The notes beneath the pieces were generated by a model. It saw only the letters and a program-made list of their open reading frames with translations, did not search any database and was not told the origin of the DNA. From assembly GCA_035533075.1 (NCBI GenBank), contig DATLUO010000249.1, positions 1 to 39,351 of the forward strand: a DNA stretch of 39,351 bases, written 5' to 3'. Source of the stretch: Pirellulales bacterium. GTDB lineage: Bacteria > Planctomycetota > Planctomycetia > Pirellulales > JAICIG01. Numbering within the stretch: the stretch's first letter is position 1; each line of letters starts with the position of its first letter. A program made the translations under genes and the position numbers. Below are positions 6,864 through 14,177 of this stretch, piece by piece.

Positions 6864-8213
6864 ATGAAGGTGCGAGTTTTGAAATCGGCGTCGGTCCTGA
6901 TCGAGGCCAACGGCGTCAAGATCCTTACCGACCCGTGGTTGGTGGACGGCGAATACTACGGCTCATGGGCGCACTACCCGCCATTTCAATTCGACACGGC
7001 GGTATTCGCCGACGTCGATTTCATTTATCTGAGCCACATCCATCCCGATCATCTCAGCCGCAAGACGCTGGATTTGCTGCCTCGAAGCATTCCGGTGATT
7101 ATTCACGCGTACGCCACTTCTTTTCTGCGGGCCAACATCGAAGGGCTTGGCTTCCGGGCCGTCGAGCTGCCGCATGGCCGACGCACCCATTTGAAGAACG
7201 GCGTCCACATCAACATCTTTGCCGCCGACAACTGCGACCCCGCCCTCTGCGGCCGGTTTTTCGGCTGCGCGCGGTTCGAAAAGAACTTCGGCTCGACGCA
7301 GATCGACTCCTTGTCGGTCATCGATGACGGCAGGCACGTCGTGGTGAACGTCAACGATTGCCCATTTGAACTGGCAAGAGAGAGCATGGCCGCAGTCAAA
7401 CAACAATATGCCGACGTCGATCTGCTGCTGACCGGCTATTCAGGAGCAGGGCCTTATCCCCAATGCTTTCCTCAGTTGTCGTCGGCCGAGCGCGATCGGG
7501 CGGCCGCAGCGAAAAAGTCGCAGTTTCTCGAGCAGGCGCAGAGTTTCATCGTCGCGACGCGGCCTCGTTTTTACATACCGTTCGCCGGCACCTACACGCT
7601 TGCCGGTAAGTTGGCGAGGCTCAATTCGTGCCGGGGAGTGCCGGAGTTGGAAGAGGCCCGCGACTTTTTCGAGCGCGTGGATGCCCCCATCGACCGCGAC
7701 CGCTCACAGTGTGTCGCTCTTGCCTGCGGCGGACATATCGATCTGGCGGCGGGTGAATTCGACTCCGCTCATCTGCCGGCGGACCTGGCTGCCAAGGCAC
7801 GGTACGTTGCCGAAGTCCTCGCGCCTCGACCGCTCGATTACGAGTTGTGCGATCCACCCGATATCGATCCATTGCTGGCGATGGTTCCCAGGGCCTACGA
7901 GCGCATGGAACGCAAACGCCGCCAGCTTGGTTTCAGCAGCCAGACTCGACTGTTCGTGTGCCTCGGCGACGGCGTGAGCGCGCGGCTCTCGTTTTCCGGA
8001 GAAGGGTTTGGGTTCGTAGCCGAGGACGAGGCACGAACCCATGACTCCTATGTGTTGTTCCGCGCCGACCCACGCCTGCTGCTCTGGCTACTCAAAGGAC
8101 CCGAGTTTGCGCACTGGGACAACGCCGAAATCGGCTCCCATATCGAATTCAAACGGCAGCCGAATCGTTTCGAGCGCGGCCTCTACCACGTGATGTGCTT
8201 TTTCCACGTCTGA
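6864..8213 (+). CDS. Metallo-beta-lactamase-fold hydrolase
   Basis: A protein of 449 aa when started at the ATG that opens MKVRVLKSASVLIEANG, which matches where the MBL fold begins. An upstream in-frame ATG at 6789 would add a basic 25-residue extension with no family features. Neither has a good ribosome site. The metal-binding motif is SHIHPDHLS, giving H58-x-H60-x-D62-H63. Later candidate ligands lie in VNVNDCPF (the usual second metal site region) and in FAGTYTLAG. The HxHxDHLS form and the overall length resemble the UlaG/CMP-N-acetylneuraminate-hydroxylase-like branch more than lactamases, but there is no Rieske domain. The C-terminal 120 residues (KRRQLGF...GLYHVMCFFHV) look like a separate small domain. 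It is convergent with the S53 peptidase gene, 15 bases between them. The substrate is unknown. Confidence 0.85.
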   Translation: MKVRVLKSASVLIEANGVKILTDPWLVDGEYYGSWAHYPPFQFDTAVFADVDFIYLSHIHPDHLSRKTLDLLPRSIPVIIHAYATSFLRANIEGLGFRAVELPHGRRTHLKNGVHINIFAADNCDPALCGRFFGCARFEKNFGSTQIDSLSVIDDGRHVVVNVNDCPFELARESMAAVKQQYADVDLLLTGYSGAGPYPQCFPQLSSAERDRAAAAKKSQFLEQAQSFIVATRPRFYIPFAGTYTLAGKLARLNSCRGVPELEEARDFFERVDAPIDRDRSQCVALACGGHIDLAAGEFDSAHLPADLAAKARYVAEVLAPRPLDYELCDPPDIDPLLAMVPRAYERMERKRRQLGFSSQTRLFVCLGDGVSARLSFSGEGFGFVAEDEARTHDSYVLFRADPRLLLWLLKGPEFAHWDNAEIGSHIEFKRQPNRFERGLYHVMCFFHV

Positions 8214-8228
8214 CGCGTTGTGCCGCGA

Positions 8229-10355
8229 TCACCACCATTCTCGTCCGGAATAACCGCCACTTGCGTTGTCAACGACCGATGGCGTCGCGCTACCGCCCCA
8301 CCAGGCATCTTCCGACCGCTGCTCGGCATAGGCGCCATAGAAGCCGTAGTTGCCGGCCGACGCGAAGGGCGTCACCACGTAAACCCACTGCGAGTAGGCG
8401 TACGAGACGTTGTTGAACGCCTCGACCAAGAAATAGGAGACGGAACCGGAACTCAGGCCCGTGACGGTGACGCTGGTTGTCGAACCGTTGACCGTGCCCA
8501 GGAACTCGATGTTGTAGCCATTTGACCAATAGATGTTGTAACCCGTCGCTTGCGATTCCGCGTTCCAACTCAGCTCGACGCTGTTGGACGAGACCGGCGT
8601 GGCGGTGACCAGCGGGGCCGTGACCGACGCGGGCACGACGGGTGCCGGCAGCGTCACACTCACCACCGACGAATCCGCGGTCGACGTGGCGTTATAGGCC
8701 GCCACCATGAACGAGTCGGTCGAGCCGGCCGCAAGGCCGGTCACCTGCACGGCGCTGGTCGTGGAGCTGACGGATCCCAAATACTGGTCTTGGCCGCTGC
8801 TGTTCACCAGATAGACCTGATAACCCTGGGCACCGTTCACCAGGTTCCAATTCAGTTCGGCCGCCGTCGATGAGACGGCGCTGACCGTCAAAGTGGGGGC
8901 CGACAAGACGGGAGCGGGCGTCGGCATCGTCACGCTCACGACAGACGAATCGGCAACCGATGTCGAATTGTACGCCTCCACCACGAACGATTCCGTCGCG
9001 CCTGGCGTTTGTCCGCCAACGTCCACCGAAGTCGCCGAGGAACTGACGGAATTCACAAGCATGTTTTGGCCGTTGACGACCTGATAGATGTTATAGCCTT
9101 GGGCGCCGCTGACCGCGTTCCAGGAAAGTTGGGCGACCGTCGACGACACCGCGGTGGCGGTCACATTCGGGGCTGTCAAGCCTGAACTAGGCGGCGGCGG
9201 TGTGGTGCCGGCCAGTCCGTCGACGATCAGATTGGCGATGGGGCTGCCCAGGCCGGTAACGAGATCGTAGCCCGCGCCGGCCGGGTTGCCATTGCTGCCG
9301 CTGGTAATGTCGTGGAAGTCCGTCGAAGGGAGGCTGTAGAGATCGGCCTGGGCATTGGCGAGCGTGCCGGCCGAGCCACGCGCCTGGTCGGCAATGGCGA
9401 TCAGCGCCGACCATTGCGGCGCCCCGGCGCTGGTGCCGCCGACCGTGAACCAATCGAGTCTCGCATAGGAATCATAGACGGAGAAACCCGTGCTGGGATT
9501 GGCGTCGTAGGCCACGTCGGGCGACGTGCGGGTGCCGTACGACTGGACCGATGTTTGGTACGCCGGCTCGGCCTCGTATTGGCTCACGCCGCCGCCGCTG
9601 TCGCTCCACGCGCTTTCGCTGCCGTAGCTTCCGTTGCTGTTCAGATTGAGCGTCGTGCCGCCCACGGCCAACACGTTGGGCGACAGCGAAGGCCACACTC
9701 CCGGCGCGCCCGAATCGCCCGACGAAGCCACGAACGTGATGCCGATGTGGCCGGTAGGCGTAGTGAAGTGGCTGTCGTACGACATTTCCGACGAGAACTC
9801 GTTAGAACCCCAGCTCATGGAAACGACGCTCACATTCGGCAGGTTGCGTGCCACGTCGACCGCCGAAAGCAGGTTGCCGAGGCTGGCCGACGGTGCTTCG
9901 ACGAGCACGATGTTGGCCTGCGGCGCCATGGCGTGGGCCCACTCGACGTCGAGCGAGATCTCCTCCGACCAGCCGCTGTTGCCCTGCGGCCTTCGACCGC
10001 CCACAAACTGCTCGGTGAAGCTGGGTGGAGCGGCCAGCCCGAACTTCTGGTCGAACGTCGCCAGGTCCTGTTGGATGCTCGGATCGTCGTAGGCGTCGAC
10101 GATGGCGATCGTCTCGCCGGCGCCGCTGCCGGCTTCATTGAAGCCGTAGGCCTGGCTCACCTGCTGCGGCGTCAGGCCGGTTGGATTATTCGAAGCAGCC
10201 GCGCTATGACGCATCATTTCGGGCTGCATAATGATCGACGTGGCCGCGGAAGCCGACAACAACGACCGGACTTCCAGTGCTTCGAAACTCCGCAATTTGT
10301 TCCGCCGGCGGGCATGGGCAGACCGTTTGAACGTGGTCCTTCTCGAACCGAACAT
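8229..10355 (-). CDS. Secreted S53 (sedolisin) serine-carboxyl peptidase with three fibronectin-III-like domains
   Basis: A protein of 708 aa. The chosen ATG (MFGSRRTTFK) has GGAGA eight bases upstream; an in-frame upstream start lacks this. The N-terminus is basic and then carries FEALEVRSLLSA at about residues 24-35, an LEPR-XLL type export motif. The sedolisin catalytic domain follows at about 60-385. It has Glu132 and Asp136 in EEISLDVEWAHAMAP, Asp214 in SSGDSGA (oxyanion hole), Ser309 in GGTSAGAP and the calcium-site signature DITSGSNG...AGYDLVTGLGSP. All key residues are present, so it is probably active. The usual long inhibitory prodomain is absent: only about 30 residues separate the LL motif from the catalytic domain. 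Three FN3-like repeats, each with a 'SW(N/D)xxxxAxGYxxY' core, fill residues 390-670. It probably acts outside the cytoplasm on proteins. Confidence 0.93.
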   Translation of the reverse strand: MFGSRRTTFKRSAHARRRNKLRSFEALEVRSLLSASAATSIIMQPEMMRHSAAASNNPTGLTPQQVSQAYGFNEAGSGAGETIAIVDAYDDPSIQQDLATFDQKFGLAAPPSFTEQFVGGRRPQGNSGWSEEISLDVEWAHAMAPQANIVLVEAPSASLGNLLSAVDVARNLPNVSVVSMSWGSNEFSSEMSYDSHFTTPTGHIGITFVASSGDSGAPGVWPSLSPNVLAVGGTTLNLNSNGSYGSESAWSDSGGGVSQYEAEPAYQTSVQSYGTRTSPDVAYDANPSTGFSVYDSYARLDWFTVGGTSAGAPQWSALIAIADQARGSAGTLANAQADLYSLPSTDFHDITSGSNGNPAGAGYDLVTGLGSPIANLIVDGLAGTTPPPPSSGLTAPNVTATAVSSTVAQLSWNAVSGAQGYNIYQVVNGQNMLVNSVSSSATSVDVGGQTPGATESFVVEAYNSTSVADSSVVSVTMPTPAPVLSAPTLTVSAVSSTAAELNWNLVNGAQGYQVYLVNSSGQDQYLGSVSSTTSAVQVTGLAAGSTDSFMVAAYNATSTADSSVVSVTLPAPVVPASVTAPLVTATPVSSNSVELSWNAESQATGYNIYWSNGYNIEFLGTVNGSTTSVTVTGLSSGSVSYFLVEAFNNVSYAYSQWVYVVTPFASAGNYGFYGAYAEQRSEDAWWGGSATPSVVDNASGGYSGREWW

Positions 10356-10433
10356 GCGTCTATTCTCCGTGTGCTTTCTCAGAGCCAAAACGTCTGCCGT
10401 CCGTTGAGCGGCCGGCACCACCCGGTATTTTTA

Positions 10434-10462
10434 GATTTATGAACCGATCGCCGAAAAGTCAA
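10434..10462 (-). promoter_or_regulatory. Possible sigma-70-like promoter for the S53 peptidase gene
   Basis: On the minus strand TTGACT is followed, after 17 bases, by TAAATC, in the most AT-rich part of the gap between the 59-aa gene and the peptidase gene. The start codon is about 80 bases downstream. The -35 box is good and the -10 box weak, so this is only a candidate. Confidence 0.3.
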
Positions 10463-10485
10463 GCAATTTGTTTGTGCGGTCAGAA

Positions 10486-10665
10486 TCAGCATGCTTTTCG
10501 CTCGCACTCGACAAAACAGTTCTCGCGGGCCAGCACAAAGACGTCGGTCGCCAGATCGACGCACCGCCACCAACCCCAAGCGCCGGCGGCGGCAATGACT
10601 TTGACTCGCCTGAGCTCGTCGTCCATTCGAATGCGCCAGATGTCGCCCTTGTGAAGCGCCGGCAT
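10486..10665 (-). CDS. Small Trp/Cys-containing protein of 59 aa, function unknown
   Basis: The sequence AAAGGAGGTTGTC precedes the ATG, one of the best ribosome binding sites in the window, and the frame encodes MPALHKGDIWRIRM... and ends ECERKAC. The pattern KGDIWRIRMDDELRRVKVIA looks like a small SH3-like beta-barrel: 'G..W......V.V', then a Trp-rich turn WGWWRCVDLAT and FVLARENCFVEC. That is how many short planctomycete hypotheticals look. No signal peptide or membrane segment is seen. It has three Cys and four Trp in 59 residues. It lies upstream of the S53 peptidase gene on the same strand (130 bases away), with a possible promoter between them. No known family is recognised. Confidence 0.65.
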   Translation of the reverse strand: MPALHKGDIWRIRMDDELRRVKVIAAAGAWGWWRCVDLATDVFVLARENCFVECERKAC

Positions 10666-10813
10666 GACAACCTCCTTTGTTTGAAGTCCCCCATCTATCT
10701 TCTATAAACGGAGTTGCCCCTGTCAGGCGCGCAACCGCACTCGGCAGGCATCCGCCGACTAAAAGGAATAGCTGGTCTTGGACGCGGCTGGTATTAGGTG
10801 TTTTGGGTCGATG

Positions 10814-12703
10814 CTACGGCGCGACCGTGAGCGCCGACATCCGCTTGAGCACGTCGGCGTGTCGGCGGCTGGCCTCCAGGTTGCCGAGACGCTCATAGGC
10901 TTCGCTGAGCCAGCGTCGCGCATGCTTGTCGGAAGGATCGAGCTTGACGGCCATTTCGCCGTCGGCCGTGGCCTCTGGCCAGCGGCCGAACTGCGAGAGC
11001 ATGATCGCGCGGCGCAGGTAATCGCCCGATCTCCAGGGATTGAGCTCGATCAACCGGTCGGAATAATCGAGGCCCGCCTGAAAATCCCCCATCGTTTGGC
11101 AGACACTGGCCAGGACATCGAGCATGGTTTCATCGTCAGGCCGCAGCTCCAGGGCCCGCTGCCAGGTATCGCGCGCCAAGGCGTGATTGAGCCGCACTTC
11201 CTCCGTCCCCGCCAACGCCGAGAGCGCCCTGAAATCGTCGGGGGCAATGTCCACGATCATCTGCAGCGTTTGTTGCAGCTCGTCAGCCATCGCGGCGCTG
11301 GCATAGCCCGCTTCCTCGATCTGGGTGGCCTTGGCCAGCGCCTTTGCCCGCTCCAATTCCCAGGCCGGCATCGACGTGTGCTCTTCGTCGAACACGACGA
11401 GCGTTTCCCGTTCCGAAGGCGGGTGAAGATCGCGGTCATCCGTTTCCTGCAGGCGCAGAATTCGATGATCGGTTTGCGAGGCGTGGGCCACGTCGTGGGC
11501 GCTCAGGCGGGGCATGTGACAGTAGGCGCACGAATCGTTGGCCGGGGCGGCGGCCTGCTGCTCCGCCGGCAGCGAGCAGCCTTGGTCGGCATGGCACTCC
11601 AGGCAGCGCTGGCGGAAGTAGGCCGAGGCTTCACCGGCCGCGGGAACCGAGTGCGGATCGTGGCAGGAAGTACACCCCAGCCGGCCCTCGCTCTTCTTGA
11701 AGCACGTACTGTCGCGCATTTGCTGGACGTGGCTCACCGCCTTGGTCTTGCCGTCGCTGCGCACGCCGGTGCCCTCGACCAGCGTGGTCCACACGTCGTC
11801 CAGCCGGTCGCCCGGCCGAAAGTCGTCGAACGTCCGGCCATAGCGCGCAAAACGCATCTTGCCGATCAGATGGCACTGATAGCAGACCGCCTCGCGCCGG
11901 TCGTGATCCAAGCGGGCCGGATTCACGATCGGATCGTCCGACTGGGCCAGGCCGGGCGTCTCGTGCAGCGCGATGTGCCTTTCGCCCGGACCGTGGCAGC
12001 GCTCGCAGCCGATCGCCGCTTCGATCAGCACCGGCTCGACAAAACAGTTGTCGCGGTCGGGGTCCAAGTTGGGCCTCCCGGCATGGCAGATCACGCAGTG
12101 GTCTAAAATCCGCCGGCCGAACCGCGGATGTCGGCGCGAATAGCCGGGCGAGAGGTCCCACTTCTTGTCGCTCGCGTACCAGGAAATGGGCGATTGGAAG
12201 AGAATGCCTCCCCGGTCGATGGCGTACGACTTGCCGAGCGTGCCTGAACCGATAAAGAAGCTGATCTTCGCGGCCTCGTCGTAGAGCAGCTCACCGTCGT
12301 TGTCCAGCAGCAGCTCGTGGTGGTAGATGCCGTCGTCTTCCTTGGCCACGCGATAAATCCGGCCGTCGGGGGATTTGAATTCCGTGTTGACAAAGTCTTC
12401 GAGGTCGTCGCTGCCCGGCGTCGCTCCGGCCGAACGGTACATGGGGTGCGCCGCATAGCTCTCGGCGATCGAGGCGTGACACTTGGCGCAGGCCTGGCTG
12501 CCGACATAGCCTTGCGGCGCGGGCGCCGGTTTGACGGCCTTGCCCGTGATGAGCCTGCGGACGGGCGGGGCCTCGCTGACGGGATTCTGCACCCTCGGCC
12601 GACGCTGCCACCAGGCGCTGGCAACCATCAGCGCTAAGAGGACCGGAATGGCCATCAACAGGGGCCACGCTGAGCCCGGACCGGCTTTTTCCGATGATAC
12701 CAT
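10814..12703 (-). CDS. Membrane-anchored seven-haem cytochrome c with TPR-like C-terminal region
   Basis: A protein of 629 aa from the ATG that gives MVSSEKAGPG. A TTG at 12757 in frame has its GGAG too close and is rejected. One N-terminal membrane segment (about residues 14-32, PLLMAIPVLLALMVASAWW) should anchor it with the bulk in the periplasm. Seven CXXCH haem-c motifs follow in order: CAKCH (about 72), CVICH, CERCH, CYQCH, CTSCH, CLECH and CAYCH. Spacing and the CERCHGPGERH segment match the 'cytochrome c554/tetrahaem plus doubled CXXCH' type of planctomycete. The last 170 residues form TPR-like helical repeats (RALELRPDDETMLDVLASVCQ, RLIELNPWRSGDYLRRAI, KLDPSDKHARRWLSEAYERLG). It is probably an electron-transfer or haem-redox protein with a protein-binding tail; its redox partner is unknown. 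Confidence 0.92.
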   Translation of the reverse strand: MVSSEKAGPGSAWPLLMAIPVLLALMVASAWWQRRPRVQNPVSEAPPVRRLITGKAVKPAPAPQGYVGSQACAKCHASIAESYAAHPMYRSAGATPGSDDLEDFVNTEFKSPDGRIYRVAKEDDGIYHHELLLDNDGELLYDEAAKISFFIGSGTLGKSYAIDRGGILFQSPISWYASDKKWDLSPGYSRRHPRFGRRILDHCVICHAGRPNLDPDRDNCFVEPVLIEAAIGCERCHGPGERHIALHETPGLAQSDDPIVNPARLDHDRREAVCYQCHLIGKMRFARYGRTFDDFRPGDRLDDVWTTLVEGTGVRSDGKTKAVSHVQQMRDSTCFKKSEGRLGCTSCHDPHSVPAAGEASAYFRQRCLECHADQGCSLPAEQQAAAPANDSCAYCHMPRLSAHDVAHASQTDHRILRLQETDDRDLHPPSERETLVVFDEEHTSMPAWELERAKALAKATQIEEAGYASAAMADELQQTLQMIVDIAPDDFRALSALAGTEEVRLNHALARDTWQRALELRPDDETMLDVLASVCQTMGDFQAGLDYSDRLIELNPWRSGDYLRRAIMLSQFGRWPEATADGEMAVKLDPSDKHARRWLSEAYERLGNLEASRRHADVLKRMSALTVAP

Positions 12704-12900
12704 TTTGCTGTTTCCCAAACCTGCCGGCCCAGCGAGTCCCCGTGCGAAGCGCGCCAACTCCTGAGCGGCTTTGACCCACTTTTGGCGCCGCGGTTCCGGT
12801 TCGTCGACCGAAAACCGGCTCGCCGGCCGCTTGCTCTACCTCATGCTATTGTAACCCATCGGTCCCCTTGGAGCGAAGTGCCTGCGGCCCCGGATTTGCT

Positions 12901-12940
12901 GTAGGGTGGGACCAGCGACCTTCGGTCTCTCCCATCCTAC
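12901..12940 (+). repeat. Dispersed palindromic repeat, copy 3 (diverged)
   Basis: Begins GTAGGGTGGGACCAGCGACC and ends TCTCCCATCCTAC, so the two ends form an imperfect palindrome. It lies in the divergent gap between the cytochrome gene and the lipoprotein gene, about 30 bases before the lipoprotein start. Confidence 0.75.
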
Positions 12941-12969
12941 GCGCGTCTTAGCCAACCCAGGACACACAA

Positions 12970-13281
12970 ATGAAAACCTCCTCCATCATTACCGCTGGTT
13001 CAATCTTGCTCCTGCTTATTTCGGGCTGCCAGCAAACGGGCGCTCCTTCTCAGGAGGTCGGCCACGGTTCGGGCAGCGGGCAAAGTGCCACCCAGAAAGC
13101 GCCTGATGTGCAGCCCCCTAGCGAAGCGGCGGACGTAAACGACAAACAGGCGACCGCGGATGAGCCTGACGACCCAGGCATGACGACCGAGCGCGACAAG
13201 ACACGGCGGCAAGAGAAGCCTTCCGGCGACGAAAGCTCCCAGGCCGCTCCCAACGAGGGCGATGCCGAGCCGCCGCAGTGA
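12970..13281 (+). CDS. Small hydrophilic lipoprotein
   Basis: A protein of 103 aa. Residues 1-18 are a lipoprotein signal (MKTSSIITAGSILLLLISG) and Cys20 follows LISG, a good lipobox. The mature part is short, highly polar and disordered-looking: Gln/Ser/Gly, then Asp/Glu/Lys/Pro-rich (DVQPPSEAADVNDKQATADE, GDESSQAAPNEGDAEPPQ). AGGA seven bases before the ATG supports the start. No domain is recognised. It may act as a spacer or anchor at the envelope. It is convergent with yidD, nine bases between them. Confidence 0.75.
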   Translation: MKTSSIITAGSILLLLISGCQQTGAPSQEVGHGSGSGQSATQKAPDVQPPSEAADVNDKQATADEPDDPGMTTERDKTRRQEKPSGDESSQAAPNEGDAEPPQ

Positions 13282-13290
13282 CGTGCTGCC

Positions 13291-13530
13291 TCAAGGCGGA
13301 TCGTATCCGCCGGGATGAAACGGATGGCAGCGGCAGATGCGGACGATTCCCCGCCAGGCCCCGCGCAGCGCCCCATATTTCCGCACCGCGCCGATAAAAT
13401 AATTGCTGCAGGTCGGCGTGAAGCGGCATTGCTGGCCGATCAGCGGACTGAGCGTCCATTGGTAGAGCCGCGCCAAGGCAATCAGCGCTCGACCCGGCAG
13501 TTCAGTCAGAAAGTAGAGCAGGCGGTTCAT
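13291..13530 (-). CDS. yidD: YidD, membrane protein insertion efficiency factor
   Basis: A protein of 79 aa with the whole YidD signature: [20 protein letters not shown] (amphipathic helix), then [19 protein letters not shown] and [16 protein letters not shown]. The conserved Cys residues and the PTCS and HPGG motifs are present, and the length is normal. YidD assists YidC-dependent insertion of inner-membrane proteins. Its ATG overlaps the rnpA stop (ATGA, 4 bases), so the two are translationally coupled, as in many bacteria. Confidence 0.95.
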   Translation of the reverse strand: MNRLLYFLTELPGRALIALARLYQWTLSPLIGQQCRFTPTCSNYFIGAVRKYGALRGAWRGIVRICRCHPFHPGGYDPP

Positions 13531-13910
13531 GCTTTGTCACGCCCCAGTTTCTTCGCGGCGCGGCGGGCCAACTGGACCAACGACTCCATGATAACCGGTA
13601 ATTCCGCCGTGTTGCCGGCTCTCGGCACGACGACCACGTCGATTCCCTGGGGCAGTTCCTCCCGCCGCAGTCGAAACGCTTCTCTCAGCAATCGCTTCCA
13701 ACGATTTCGCACCACGGCATTGCCCACTTTCCGCGAAACCGAAAGACCAAGCCGCGAGTGTCCCAAGTTGTTCTCGCAGGTGTGGACAATCAGCAGCGTG
13801 TCGGAAGCGACGCGGCGGCGACGGTAAACGCGTTGAAAATCAGCGCCCGAGCGCAGCCGATACTTTGCCCGAAATCGCCGGTCGAACCGGGGCGTCTCAG
13901 GCGTCGTCAT
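13527..13910 (-). CDS. rnpA: Ribonuclease P protein component
   Basis: A protein of 127 aa from the ATG giving [14 protein letters not shown]; a longer frame continues upstream without family features. It has the RnpA core: [55 protein letters not shown] (the RNR motif) and [12 protein letters not shown] near the end. The protein binds the RNA subunit of RNase P and helps 5' maturation of tRNAs. In most bacteria rpmH lies just upstream; here the upstream neighbour is a small membrane protein gene that overlaps it by 14 bases, and beyond that DnaJ and Hsp70 genes. The ribosome site is weak, consistent with coupling to the upstream gene. Confidence 0.95.
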   Translation of the reverse strand: MTTPETPRFDRRFRAKYRLRSGADFQRVYRRRRVASDTLLIVHTCENNLGHSRLGLSVSRKVGNAVVRNRWKRLLREAFRLRREELPQGIDVVVVPRAGNTAELPVIMESLVQLARRAAKKLGRDKA

Positions 13911-14163
13911 CGTTGCCGTCCGCCCCTTGGTCGGGCAGTTGTTCGTCGAGCGGCCGCTGATACCACGACTCGTCGGCCGGCTTGCTGGCATCCGTCCGGT
14001 GCCGGGCAAGCCTTTTCACAGCGCGGCCGCCTAGCACCACCATGATCGCCATGCCGATTCCCAACACCACGATGCCCAGCAACGCGAGCAGCAGTTTCGT
14101 CCAGAGGAGCGGCGGCAGGGCGGTCGCGGCGTCGGCAAACAATCTGCCATTTGCAATTCGCAA
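13897..14163 (-). CDS. Small single-span membrane protein between dnaJ and rnpA
   Basis: A protein of 88 aa. A TTG start is used: AAGGA lies about eight bases upstream and no ATG or GTG fits before the hydrophobic part. The membrane segment (about residues 22-45, WTKLLLALLGIVVLGIGMAIMVVLGG) is followed by a basic stretch (RAVKRLARHR) and a polar tail with DGNDDDA at the end, so the tail should be cytoplasmic. It lies 15 bases after the DnaJ-like gene and overlaps rnpA by 14 bases, so it is very likely part of the same transcript. The start region is made of an AATTTGCAATTCGC-type simple repeat, so the first residues (RIAN) may be recent. No family is recognised. Confidence 0.65.
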   Translation of the reverse strand: MRIANGRLFADAATALPPLLWTKLLLALLGIVVLGIGMAIMVVLGGRAVKRLARHRTDASKPADESWYQRPLDEQLPDQGADGNDDDA

Positions 14164-14177
14164 TTTGCAATTCCTTC

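Noticed and set aside
9312-10442. Long rightward open frame (376 codons) opposite the S53 peptidase gene
   Set aside because: It is the antisense of a gene with complete catalytic motifs. It is Arg/Gly/Ala-rich with no domain and reflects the high GC content.
12704-12757. TTG start upstream for the cytochrome
   Set aside because: Its GGAG is directly next to the start codon. The ATG at 12703 gives a normal N-terminus before the membrane segment.
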